Below the pieces are notes generated by a model. That model searched no databases and was not told the origin of the DNA. It was given only the letters and a program-made list of their open reading frames with translations. A stretch of 64,000 nucleotides of DNA from Cellvibrio sp. KY-YJ-3 (GTDB taxonomy: Bacteria > Pseudomonadota > Gammaproteobacteria > Pseudomonadales > Cellvibrionaceae). The translations under genes and the position numbers were made by a program. Shown here piece after piece: positions 1-8,176 of this stretch (positions are counted from its first letter, which is position 1; every line of letters starts with the position of its first letter). The DNA lies in assembly GCF_008806955.1 (NCBI RefSeq), contig NZ_CP031727.1, positions 2,556,001 to 2,620,000 of the forward strand, read 5' to 3'.

Positions 1-117
1 GAGAGAGTGTTGAATGTATTGTCCATTGCGTTTCTCGTTTGAAATTAAAAATAAAAAGAAGATAAAGCAGAATTTTTATAAAACTATTCGTTTGGGATAA
101 GGCGAGTCATGGGGCCG

Positions 118-741
118 TTAAATCCGGCGCAATAAATCATCAACCTGCCGTGCGATATCCTTGCGATTGAGCAGTAGTTGCCAGCGATTGCCACCTACCT
201 GACGCCATAAAATGGCAGATCGCACCGCAGCGAGCAGCAAGGCGCGAATTTGGTTGGCGATGCGTTGTTGTTGCAGATAATTGTAGTCGCCATTTACTTG
301 AATGCGAAAACGGAAGGTGCTCAGGGTTTCGGTATAAAGGGTGCCCAAATTGGCGACCACATTGTCGTGTGTGGATGAAAAATGCTGTGCCTGTTGGCTG
401 GCTTGTTCAATGCGGCTGCCGATGACATTTAACATGTCGCGGCGGCCGGCGAGTTTCTTTTGCAAATGTAATACACCCAAGCCATAGCGCAGCACTTCGC
501 GATGTTGCTGCGAGTTTGGGCGCAGTAATTCACGCATAACCTCAAGGCCGGTACGCAGGTTTTCAATACTGCCGCCGTAGACATCCAGCGTGCTGGCAGG
601 ATTCAAGTCGAGAATGGATTCCATGCTGCACTTAAACGCATCGGTAGGTACATGCCCGGTTTTGGCGACTTGATCAACCAGTGCGGTGGCTTGAAATACG
701 CCAGCGAGGGCGAGGGTAATGTCTTGCCAGTTTTTGCTCAC
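118..741 (-). CDS. hflD: High frequency lysogenization protein HflD homologue
   Basis: Peripheral membrane protein family named from E. coli HflD, which binds phage lambda CII; its cellular role is poorly defined. The product is about 207 residues, close to the 213 of E. coli. The N-terminus has the family pattern DITLALAGV, then a DLNPASTLDVYGG stretch. I chose a GTG start at 741 because it begins exactly at the family N-terminus and has a GAGAG ribosome site upstream. A longer in-frame reading to 855 would overlap mnmA and adds sequence unlike the family. It follows mnmA on the same strand, the order seen in E. coli and pseudomonads, where purB comes next; no purB start is visible in the remaining 117 bases. 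Confidence 0.88.
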   Translation of the reverse strand: MSKNWQDITLALAGVFQATALVDQVAKTGHVPTDAFKCSMESILDLNPASTLDVYGGSIENLRTGLEVMRELLRPNSQQHREVLRYGLGVLHLQKKLAGRRDMLNVIGSRIEQASQQAQHFSSTHDNVVANLGTLYTETLSTFRFRIQVNGDYNYLQQQRIANQIRALLLAAVRSAILWRQVGGNRWQLLLNRKDIARQVDDLLRRI

Positions 742-820
742 GCGAATTCTCTCACTATCAATCGGTTGGAAGGCTATTAATCGCCTGAATGCTGTTACTT
801 GGGTTGAGGTAAAACATTCA

Positions 821-1939
821 TTAACGATTGTCGGTTGACTCGATAACGGCGCCACCGAGACAGATGTCGTCTTGATAGAAAACCACTGATTGTCCGGGTG
901 TTACCGCGCGTTGCGGTTGATCGAAGTGTACATCGAGCGTGCCGTCGCTCATCACCTTGACCACACAGTCCTGATCGGCTTGGCGGTAGCGGGTTTTGGC
1001 ACTACAGCGAAACTCGGCCGCCGGTGGTGTACTGTTGATCCAGTGCGCCTGTTGCGCGATTAAATGATTGGTAAACAATAATGGATGATCTGTGCCCTGA
1101 ACCACCACCAGCACGTTGCGGGTTAAATCTTTTTGTGCGACGAACCAGGGCTCTTCGTTGGCACCCTTAACACCGCCTATACCCAAGCCCTGACGTTGGC
1201 CAATGGTGTGATACATCAAGCCCATGTGCTCGCCAATGACTTTGCCATCCGGGGTTTGAATCTCACCCGGTTGTGCGGGTAAGTATTGTTGTAAGAAGTC
1301 TTTAAAGCGGCGCTCGCCGATAAAACAGATGCCTGTGCTGTCCTTTTTGTTGTGAGTGATTAACCCATGCTCTTCGGCGATACGACGTACCTCCGGCTTT
1401 TCCAGCTCCCCTACAGGGAAGAGTGAGTGGGCGAATTCGGCTTCGCCAACAGCGTGCAAAAAGTAGCTTTGATCCTTGTTGGGATCTAACCCTTTGAGTA
1501 GATAAGTATGGCCATCGCGGTCGGCGCGGCGCACATAGTGGCCGGTGGCGATGAGTTCGCCGCCGAGCATGCGCGCATATTCCATAAAGACTTTGAATTT
1601 GATCTCGCGGTTGCAGAGGATGTCCGGGTTGGGCGTGCGGCCCGCTTTGTACTCTTCAAGGAAGTGTTCAAAGACGTTATCCCAGTATTCTGCTGCAAAG
1701 TTGGCGGTGTGCAGCTTGATGCCAATACGCTCACAGACGCGCTCTGCATCGGCCAAATCTGCTTTGGCGGTGCAGTATTCGGTGCCGTCATCTTCATCCC
1801 AGTTTTTCATAAACAATCCCTCGACTTGATAGCCTTGCTGTTTTAGCAGTAGGGCAGAGACAGACGAGTCGACACCGCCCGACATTCCCACAATAACGCG
1901 GGCACCGGGGGCAATAGAGGGCTTGGAAAACTGGGTCAT
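821..1939 (-). CDS. mnmA: tRNA-specific 2-thiouridylase MnmA
   Basis: Cytoplasmic enzyme that thiolates U34 of tRNA-Lys, -Glu and -Gln, using ATP to adenylate the uridine and persulfide sulfur delivered by the Tus relay or IscS. The product is 372 residues, the usual length. A PP-loop SGGVDSS sits at residues 20-26. The two catalytic cysteines are visible as Cys109 (in [12 protein letters not shown]) and Cys205 (in [12 protein letters not shown]). The ATG at 1939 gives the normal N-terminus. It lies between nudJ (58 bases upstream, with a terminator-like hairpin between them) and hflD (79 bases downstream). Confidence 0.97.
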   Translation of the reverse strand: MTQFSKPSIAPGARVIVGMSGGVDSSVSALLLKQQGYQVEGLFMKNWDEDDGTEYCTAKADLADAERVCERIGIKLHTANFAAEYWDNVFEHFLEEYKAGRTPNPDILCNREIKFKVFMEYARMLGGELIATGHYVRRADRDGHTYLLKGLDPNKDQSYFLHAVGEAEFAHSLFPVGELEKPEVRRIAEEHGLITHNKKDSTGICFIGERRFKDFLQQYLPAQPGEIQTPDGKVIGEHMGLMYHTIGQRQGLGIGGVKGANEEPWFVAQKDLTRNVLVVVQGTDHPLLFTNHLIAQQAHWINSTPPAAEFRCSAKTRYRQADQDCVVKVMSDGTLDVHFDQPQRAVTPGQSVVFYQDDICLGGAVIESTDNR

Positions 1940-1960
1940 AAGCGGAAATTACAGCGGTTG

Positions 1961-1987
1961 AAAAAGAGGCGGGCATTTTACCCGCCT
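1961..1987 (-). terminator. Hairpin terminator between nudJ and mnmA
   Basis: A perfect 7-bp stem (AGGCGGG at 1967-1973, CCCGCCT at 1981-1987) with a 7-base loop is followed on the minus strand by CTTTTT. It lies just after the nudJ stop and just before the mnmA start, so mnmA may have its own promoter or depend on read-through. A short T run on the plus side makes it partly bidirectional. Confidence 0.65.
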
Positions 1988-1997
1988 TTTGCCCCTC

Positions 1998-2441
1998 TTA
2001 GCCAACAACCTGGAGCGGAAAACGGCGGCCGGCGCGATATTCCTCAATAATTTGCAGGGTCATGGGGCTGCGCAGCTGATCTTTGCGGGCGACCAGCTCT
2101 TCGTAGGTCAACCAGACTGCCTCGATTATGCCGGTGTCCAGTGGTCGCTGGGTGTCGTGACTGAGTGCTTTGGCGATAAATGTGGTACGGAAATAAGTAA
2201 TGCCGTTGCTGGGCGCGGTATAAAGGTTAACGCCAACTACGCCCGTCAATTCAATGCTCCAGCCTGTTTCTTCGAGTGTCTCGCGAATCGCGGCCTCTTT
2301 AAGCGTCTCGTTAGGGTCAAGGTGACCAGCAGGTTGGTTGTAAACTTTTTTTCCATCCGCTTCCTCATAAACCATAAGGTAGCGATTGTCTTGCTCGATA
2401 ATCGTCGCGACAGTTACATGAGGTGCCCAAGTCATAACCAA
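1998..2441 (-). CDS. nudJ: Nudix phosphatase NudJ
   Basis: Nudix hydrolase of the NudJ type, known in E. coli as a thiamin pyrimidine-pyrophosphate and nucleoside-diphosphate phosphatase. The 147-residue product has the full Nudix box: Gly39, Glu45, Arg53-Glu54, Glu57-Glu58 and Gly60, preceded by the NudJ-like YNQPAGHL. The C-terminus also resembles NudJ (LRSP, then a basic segment and FPLQVVG). The ATG at 2441 and the one two codons later are both possible starts. The order nudJ-mnmA-hflD matches E. coli, which supports the name. Confidence 0.87.
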   Translation of the reverse strand: MVMTWAPHVTVATIIEQDNRYLMVYEEADGKKVYNQPAGHLDPNETLKEAAIRETLEETGWSIELTGVVGVNLYTAPSNGITYFRTTFIAKALSHDTQRPLDTGIIEAVWLTYEELVARKDQLRSPMTLQIIEEYRAGRRFPLQVVG

Positions 2442-2848
2442 TCCTTAATTGAGAATAATTGAGCGGGAAGAGTAAAGAAGCAATGTCATCCAGGCAATCA
2501 GATAACTCATTTTTATGAGTGATCCAGTTGGCTCTTTGGTGCGTTATGGGGTGGGTGATGAATGTCATTAGTTTGTGATAATCATTAACAACGCATTGGA
2601 GAATCAGGCAAAAGGGAATATTATTCGCCCACCGACCAGATGGTCGGATGATTCTTTTTGTGACCGGTTTTGGTTGTTGTGCGCTACATTTTTTGACAAC
2701 TCCCAAGTTTGGTTTTACCGGTGACTGTGTAACAATTCTTCCGCATGAATGCGTGAAGCGATGGTCGGGATGCCGTTAATTTACCTCCCTTCCTATGTTG
2801 CTCGTTTCCAAATCGTTTTTCTCCTCTTCTTTTAATGGTTCTTCATCT
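2442..2848. other. Divergent intergenic region, nudJ / RND operon
   Basis: About 400 bases separate the nudJ start (minus) from the efflux adaptor gene (plus). The clear structure is the palindrome at 2632-2647, with one arm repeated near 2760. No convincing gene is present. A 9-base TGATAATCA motif near 2576 is too short to call a Fur site. Confidence 0.6.
2632..2647. promoter_or_regulatory. 16-bp palindrome, candidate operator of the RND operon
   Basis: CCGACCA at 2632-2638 and TGGTCGG at 2641-2647 form a perfect 7-bp inverted repeat with a 2-base spacer. The arm GATGGTCGG recurs at 2760-2768, about 90 bases before the efflux gene. Palindromes of this size upstream of RND pumps are often TetR-family operators; that assignment is inference, and no regulator gene is adjacent. 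Confidence 0.45.
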
Positions 2849-3973
2849 ATGAACAATGCGAAATCAATCGGCATTGCGGCCGCAAGTCTTGTAGGGATTT
2901 TCCTCATTGTTGCTGGCGTTAAGTTCGGTCAAATCATGGCAATGGTTTCTGCCGGAGAAAATACACCACCAGTAACGGAAACAGTCAGTACGTTTACCGC
3001 AGAGCTGCAGCGCTGGCCCAACAGTTATACCGCCATGGGAACCGTTGAGGCTTCCGAGGGTATCGTAATTGCCGCTGAAGTGGCTGGTAAGGTAAAAGAA
3101 ATTCGCTTTAATTCGGGCGAGCAAGTTAAAAAAGGAACAGTGCTACTGGTGCAGGAATCCGGCAACGAACAAGCACAATTAAGTGCAGCGGAAGCGCGCT
3201 TGCGTTTGGCTAAATCCAACCATGAGCGTTTGCTGGAATTGCGCAAGCGCAATACCGTATCGCAAAGTGAGTTAGATGCTGCCTTGCAGCAAATGGAGTC
3301 AGCGCAAGGCGATGTGAACGATTTGAAAACCACCCTTGAGAAAAAAGTAGTGCGTGCTCCTTTTGATGGCCGGCTGGGTATCCGCAAAGTGGATCTCGGT
3401 CAGGATTTGCAGGTGGGTGGGGAATTGGTTTCCCTGCAGGCGACTAACACTGTGCGGGTAAATTTCCCGGTACCGCAATTTTGGTTGGTGCAAATGACAC
3501 GTGGCCTGCCAGTGGAAGTAAATGTGGGTGATGGTTCTGATGCAACTATCAAAGGTGAAATTACCGCAATAGGTGCAGAAATAAGCACGCTTACTCGCAA
3601 CGCCATAGTGCAGTCTTATTTGCAAAACGAAAACAGCTTGTTGATTCCGGGTATGGCGGTGGAAACCAAAGTGACCTTATCTGACCCACAAGAGGTGCTC
3701 GCGGTGCCATCTACAGCAGTTATTTATGCTCCTTTTGGCGACACCGTATTTGTAATTGAGCCAGGCGAAGCGGCGGGCAGCTTTAAAGCGCGGCAACAAT
3801 TTGTTCGTTTAGGTAAATCCCGAGGCGATTTTGTCGAAATCGTCGACGGTTTGAAACCGGGTGAAGTGGTGGCGAGCGCTGGCGCATTCAAATTGTTGAA
3901 TGGCCAAGCAGTAACCGTGGGCAATTTACCCACACCGGAATACAAGTTGGAGCCAACGCCGGCAGATAGTTAA
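2849..3973 (+). CDS. RND efflux periplasmic adaptor (membrane fusion protein)
   Basis: Periplasmic adaptor that links an inner-membrane RND pump to an outer-membrane channel. From the ATG at 2849 the product is about 374 residues. One N-terminal membrane anchor (roughly residues 5-30, SIGIAAASLVGIFLIVAG) is followed by the lipoyl/biotinyl-like half (VAGKVKEIRFNSGEQVKKG), a coiled-coil hairpin (about 100-160), the second lipoyl half (VRAPFDGRLGIRKVDLGQ) and beta-barrel plus membrane-proximal domains. An upstream ATG at 2795 would add 18 mostly serine and phenylalanine residues before the anchor, and neither start has a clear ribosome site. The pump gene follows after 61 bases. A perfect 7-bp hairpin begins at the stop codon (3971-3988) and might tune expression between the two genes. 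Confidence 0.9.
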   Translation: MNNAKSIGIAAASLVGIFLIVAGVKFGQIMAMVSAGENTPPVTETVSTFTAELQRWPNSYTAMGTVEASEGIVIAAEVAGKVKEIRFNSGEQVKKGTVLLVQESGNEQAQLSAAEARLRLAKSNHERLLELRKRNTVSQSELDAALQQMESAQGDVNDLKTTLEKKVVRAPFDGRLGIRKVDLGQDLQVGGELVSLQATNTVRVNFPVPQFWLVQMTRGLPVEVNVGDGSDATIKGEITAIGAEISTLTRNAIVQSYLQNENSLLIPGMAVETKVTLSDPQEVLAVPSTAVIYAPFGDTVFVIEPGEAAGSFKARQQFVRLGKSRGDFVEIVDGLKPGEVVASAGAFKLLNGQAVTVGNLPTPEYKLEPTPADS

Positions 3974-4034
3974 TCACATCGGTGATTAGATGGTTTATCA
4001 ACTCCACAAGCCTCAACGCCAATGGGCCTAAGTT

Positions 4035-7000
4035 ATGAAATTTACTGATGTATTTATTAAGCGCCCGGTTCTCGCCATAGTGGTGAGCCTGCTTATTTTA
4101 ATTTTAGGGATTCAAGCCGGGTCAAATTTGACTGTGCGCCAATATCCTCGCAGTGACATCTCTGTAATTATTATTAATACCGTTTATGTGGGCGCCAATG
4201 CTGAATTGGTACGTGGTTTTATTACCACACCTATTGAGCGCGCCATCGCTTCAGCGGGCGGTATTGATTACATTGAGTCGCAAAGTGCAATGGGCATGTC
4301 CACCGTGACTGCCCACTTGCGTTTGAATTACGATCCCCTCAAGGCCATGACGGAAATTTCCGCCAAGGTAAATCAGGTGCGTGGCGATTTACCGCCAGAA
4401 GCCGAAGTGCCTGCAATTCGTATTGAAGCAGCCGATTCGCAATTTGCTGCTGCCTATTTGAGTTTCAGTTCGGAAATTCTTGAGCAAAACCAAATTACGG
4501 ATTTCTTAACTCGCTCTATTCAGCCGCGTTTAACTGCGATTAATGGTGTGCAAAAAGCGGATGTATTAGGTGGTAGAACCTTTGCAATGCGTATTTGGCT
4601 AAAATCCGAGCGGATGGCGGCGTTAAATGTAACACCGGTTCAGGTTCGCGCTGCGCTTGCCGCCAATAATGTGCAAGCCGCTGTTGGTCAAACTCGCGGT
4701 TCTTACACTCAGGTAAACCTGCGGGCAGACACCGACCTGAAAAGTGTTGATGAATTTAAACGATTAATTATTCGCAATTCTGCCGATGGGATTATCCGCT
4801 TAAGCGATATTGCCGATGTCGCTTTGGGTGCGGAAAATTATGACACAGTAGTAAATTTCTCAGGCGATACCGCAGTATTCATGGGCGTATGGGTCGCTCC
4901 CAACGCTAACGCGCTGGATGTAATGAAGGCTGTTAACAGAGAAATGGAGGCCATTAAATCCGAGTTGCCAACTGGCTTGAGCGGTACTGTGGCTTACGAC
5001 TCTACCGAATATATTGATGCAGCGATTAATGAGGTTATTAAAACCCTCACGGAAACGCTATTAATTATTGTGGTGGTAATTTTTCTTTTCCTTGGGTTTA
5101 GTCGCTCGGTAATTATTCCGGTGCTAGCGATTCCGCTCTCGCTTGTCGGCGCCTTATTTATTATGCAGGTGTGCGGCTTCTCGCTTAATTTATTGACCTT
5201 GCTGTCCATCGTATTGTGTGTGGGCTTGGTGGTCGATGATGCCATCGTTATGGTGGAAAACATTGAGCGTCATATCCAAGAAGGGATGAAACCTTTTCCT
5301 GCAGCTATTACCGCCGCACGTGAATTGGCAGGGCCAATTCTGGCCATGACCGTAACGCTCGCTTCGGTTTATATTCCAATCGGTTTGCAAGGTGGTTTGA
5401 TAGGCTCATTGTTCCGCGAATTTGCCATCACCCTAGCAGGCGCGGTGACTATCTCGGCGGTTGTTGCAATCACGCTGTCCCCTATGTTGGGTTCGCGTAT
5501 GCTAAAACCTCACACGGGTTTAAATGCACCGCTGGAGAAGCCCTTTGAGCGTTTCCGCGCTTGGTATGTAGAAAAACTTAAAGTGAGTCTGGAAAATCGT
5601 ACTGGTGTCTATATTTTTTGGATTGGTATTACGCTGCTGTGTTTCCCGCTGTACATGATGTCGGCAAAAGAGCTGGCGCCCGTTGAGGATCAAGGTGTTA
5701 TTTTTGGCATTGTGGATGCGCAAGCCAATTCAACGGTTGACCAATCGTCGCATTATGGGAAGCAAGTGAATGAAGCGTTTATGAGTATTCCCGAGACAGA
5801 TTTTACCTTCCAGCTGACCATGCCCACTGGCGGTTTTTCTGGCATGGTGACTAAGCCTTGGGAAGAGCGTGATCGCGATGTGTTTCAAATCATGCCGGAA
5901 GTGCAAAAAAAGCTGGCAGAAATCTCCGGTGTAAGAATTCTACCTATCACTCCACCTGCATTGCCCGGTGGTGGCCAATTCCCGGTTGAATTTGTATTGG
6001 CTTCAACTGCAGATATTAAAGAAATTTATGATTACGCATTAAAAGTGCAGGAAATAATGCAGAAATCTGGCAAGTTTTATTTCCAAACACTGGATGTAAA
6101 AGTGGATCAGCCTGATTACAAATTGAATATTGATCGTGAAAAAGTGGCAGATCTTGGTTTGGATTTGCAAACAGTAACTAACGACGTAGGCACTTTGCTG
6201 GGCGGAGGTTATGTAAATCGCTTCAATATGGCGGGGCAGAGCTACAAAGTGATTCCACAAGTTAAGCGCGCTGAACGTTTGACTCCTGATGATCTGGCAA
6301 ATCTTTATGTAACCGGGCCAGATGGGAATCTTATTCGTCTGGATCAGGTTGCCACAATTACTCACTCTACCGAGCCACGGACTATCAACCGTATGCAGCA
6401 ATTAAATGCTGTCAAAATCAGTGGTGTCCCCGGTGCGCCATTGGGTGAGGCGCTGGCTTTCCTCGAGACAGAAGTGCGCAAAATTCTGCCCAAGAGTTAC
6501 ACCATTGATTACACCGGTGAGTCGCGTCAGTTAAAGCGTGAGGGCAATACATTTTTGCCTGCATTCTTAATGGCAATTGTGATGATCTTTTTGGTGTTGT
6601 CTGCGCAATACAACAGTTTCCGCGATCCATTGGTTATTTTGGCGGGATCAGTACCACTGGCGATGTTTGGTGCGCTGTTGTTTACGTTTTGGAAGATTCC
6701 CATGCCGATTCCATTTTTCACCGACGGTTTTACCACCACGTTGAATATTTACTCTCAAGTGGGTCTGGTGACGCTGATGGGGTTGATTGCACGTAATGGT
6801 ATTTTGGTTGTGGAATTTGCCAATAAGTTGCAAGAGCAGGGTATGGCCAAGTTGGAGGCGGTTCGTGAGGCCTCGTCGCTGCGTTTGCGTCCGGTAATGA
6901 TGACAAGTGTGGCAACTATTGCGGGACATACTCCGTTGATTTTCGCTTCTGGTGCAGGTGCAGAAGCGCGTAACGCGATTGGTATTGTTCTGGTGCTAGG

Positions 7001-7115
7001 TATGGCGATAGGTACATTCTTTACGTTATTTGTATTGCCCTCGGTGTATATGCTGCTGGCGAAAGATCACCAGCATGACCACGAGCAATTGGATGAGTTG
7101 GTGCAAACCACTTGA
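4035..7115 (+). CDS. RND (HAE-1 type) efflux permease
   Basis: Inner-membrane proton-driven pump, 1026 residues, the family's usual size. It starts with the typical MKFTDVFIKRPVLAIVVSLL and has two RND halves, each one membrane helix, a large periplasmic loop and further helices. The TM4 aspartate pair is Asp401-Asp402 (VGLVVDDAIVMVENIERH). At the place of AcrB Lys940 in TM10, the sequence reads IARNGILVVEFAN, so the basic residue is Arg920. No outer-membrane channel gene is adjacent, so a TolC encoded elsewhere is likely. The substrate cannot be told from sequence. A strong terminator follows at 7138-7167. Confidence 0.93.
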   Translation: MKFTDVFIKRPVLAIVVSLLILILGIQAGSNLTVRQYPRSDISVIIINTVYVGANAELVRGFITTPIERAIASAGGIDYIESQSAMGMSTVTAHLRLNYDPLKAMTEISAKVNQVRGDLPPEAEVPAIRIEAADSQFAAAYLSFSSEILEQNQITDFLTRSIQPRLTAINGVQKADVLGGRTFAMRIWLKSERMAALNVTPVQVRAALAANNVQAAVGQTRGSYTQVNLRADTDLKSVDEFKRLIIRNSADGIIRLSDIADVALGAENYDTVVNFSGDTAVFMGVWVAPNANALDVMKAVNREMEAIKSELPTGLSGTVAYDSTEYIDAAINEVIKTLTETLLIIVVVIFLFLGFSRSVIIPVLAIPLSLVGALFIMQVCGFSLNLLTLLSIVLCVGLVVDDAIVMVENIERHIQEGMKPFPAAITAARELAGPILAMTVTLASVYIPIGLQGGLIGSLFREFAITLAGAVTISAVVAITLSPMLGSRMLKPHTGLNAPLEKPFERFRAWYVEKLKVSLENRTGVYIFWIGITLLCFPLYMMSAKELAPVEDQGVIFGIVDAQANSTVDQSSHYGKQVNEAFMSIPETDFTFQLTMPTGGFSGMVTKPWEERDRDVFQIMPEVQKKLAEISGVRILPITPPALPGGGQFPVEFVLASTADIKEIYDYALKVQEIMQKSGKFYFQTLDVKVDQPDYKLNIDREKVADLGLDLQTVTNDVGTLLGGGYVNRFNMAGQSYKVIPQVKRAERLTPDDLANLYVTGPDGNLIRLDQVATITHSTEPRTINRMQQLNAVKISGVPGAPLGEALAFLETEVRKILPKSYTIDYTGESRQLKREGNTFLPAFLMAIVMIFLVLSAQYNSFRDPLVILAGSVPLAMFGALLFTFWKIPMPIPFFTDGFTTTLNIYSQVGLVTLMGLIARNGILVVEFANKLQEQGMAKLEAVREASSLRLRPVMMTSVATIAGHTPLIFASGAGAEARNAIGIVLVLGMAIGTFFTLFVLPSVYMLLAKDHQHDHEQLDELVQTT

Positions 7116-7137
7116 TTCAAGTGATAGTTCCCGCTCC

Positions 7138-7167
7138 AAAAAAGGGTGCCACATGGCACCCTTTTTT
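7138..7167 (+). terminator. Terminator of the RND operon
   Basis: A 13-bp perfect stem (AAAAAAGGGTGCC at 7138-7150, GGCACCCTTTTTT at 7155-7167) with a 4-base loop and a T run, 22 bases after the permease stop codon. It is A/T flanked on both sides and could work in both directions. Confidence 0.9.
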
Positions 7168-7219
7168 GTTAGGGTGTGCCGATTTTTAATGTCGGGCTGT
7201 TTATTTTTGGAGGCATTTC

Positions 7220-8059
7220 ATGGCTAGTCACAATCAATCAATTCCCGGTGTAAAAAATATTATTGCCGTAGCGTCTGGCAAAGGCGGGGTAGGCAAGTCG
7301 ACTACTGCTGTGAACCTTGCATTGGCGCTTGCCGCGGAGGGCGCGCGCGTGGGTATTTTGGATGCTGATATCTATGGCCCGAGTCAACCACAAATGCTTG
7401 GTGTGGGTCAGCAGCGCCCAAAAATTATAGGCGAGCAAGGCCAGCAAAAAATGGTGCCGATTGAAGCGCATGGCATTCAATCTATTTCCATGGGTTATCT
7501 GGTCACAGAGGAAACCCCTATGTTGTGGCGCGGGCCAATGGCGACCGGTGCTTTGCAGCAGCTACTCATGCAAACCGCATGGGATAATCTCGATTATTTA
7601 ATAATCGATATGCCGCCAGGCACAGGGGATATTCAAATCACCCTCGCGCAAAAAGTGCCGGTAACTGGTGCTGTTATTGTGACAACACCGCAGGATATTG
7701 CGTTGCTTGATGCTAAAAAAGGCATAGAGATGTTCCGCAAAGTCAATGTGCCGGTGTTGGGTGTAGTGGAAAATATGGCCGTTCATATTTGTTCCAATTG
7801 TGGTCACGCCGAGCATATTTTTGGTGAAGGTGGTGGTGAGCGAATCGCACGTGCCTATCAAACGCAGTTGCTGGGTTCACTGCCGCTGGATCTATCTATT
7901 TGCACTCAGGCAGATGCGGGAAAACCATCAGTTGCGGCAGATCCAAATTCAGCAATCAGTCATCGCTATCGTGAAATTGCACGCAAACTGTTAGTGATCG
8001 TGGCACAGCAGCAGGAAAGTGGTGGTGATTTGCCGCCAATAGAATTTAGTGATGACTAA
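7220..8059 (+). CDS. apbC: Iron-sulfur cluster carrier ATPase ApbC/Mrp
   Basis: P-loop ATPase of the Mrp/NBP35 family, which carries Fe-S clusters to apoproteins in the cytosol. The 279-residue product has a deviant Walker A GKGGVGKS at residues 20-27, the family DADIYGPSQP block (48-57), the DMPPGTGD Walker B region (130-137) and the bridging cluster motif CSNC at 191-194. A clean GGAGG lies 6 bases before the ATG. It lacks the N-terminal MIP18/DUF59 domain found in longer proteins such as the 369-residue E. coli Mrp. Flanked by terminators on both sides, so it is probably a single-gene unit. Confidence 0.92.
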   Translation: MASHNQSIPGVKNIIAVASGKGGVGKSTTAVNLALALAAEGARVGILDADIYGPSQPQMLGVGQQRPKIIGEQGQQKMVPIEAHGIQSISMGYLVTEETPMLWRGPMATGALQQLLMQTAWDNLDYLIIDMPPGTGDIQITLAQKVPVTGAVIVTTPQDIALLDAKKGIEMFRKVNVPVLGVVENMAVHICSNCGHAEHIFGEGGGERIARAYQTQLLGSLPLDLSICTQADAGKPSVAADPNSAISHRYREIARKLLVIVAQQQESGGDLPPIEFSDD

Positions 8060-8091
8060 TCGTTATTAATTCAGATCTGTCAGGTAAAAGT

Positions 8092-8121
8092 AAATGCCCG
8101 TTGTTAGCGGGCATTTTTTTG
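8092..8121 (+). terminator. Terminator after apbC
   Basis: A 9-bp stem (AAATGCCCG at 8092-8100, CGGGCATTT at 8108-8116) with a 7-base loop and a T run, 32 bases past the apbC stop and before the convergent mannanase gene. Confidence 0.88.
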
Positions 8122-8176
8122 TGGCAGGTCTTTATTGTGAGTTACTTTTAAGCGGAATTATTGTTCTGGATTGCAA

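Noticed and set aside
1-117. Start of purB after hflD
   Set aside because: A minus-strand ATG at 110 reads only eight codons before a stop; no purB-like sequence is present in this window.
2570-2590. Possible Fur box (TGATAATCATTA)
   Set aside because: Only a 9-base dyad matches; a real site needs about 19 bases, and the RND operon shows no iron link.
2365-2706. Minus-strand 113-codon frame overlapping the nudJ start and the intergenic dyad
   Set aside because: It overlaps the well-supported nudJ in another frame and has no recognisable domain.
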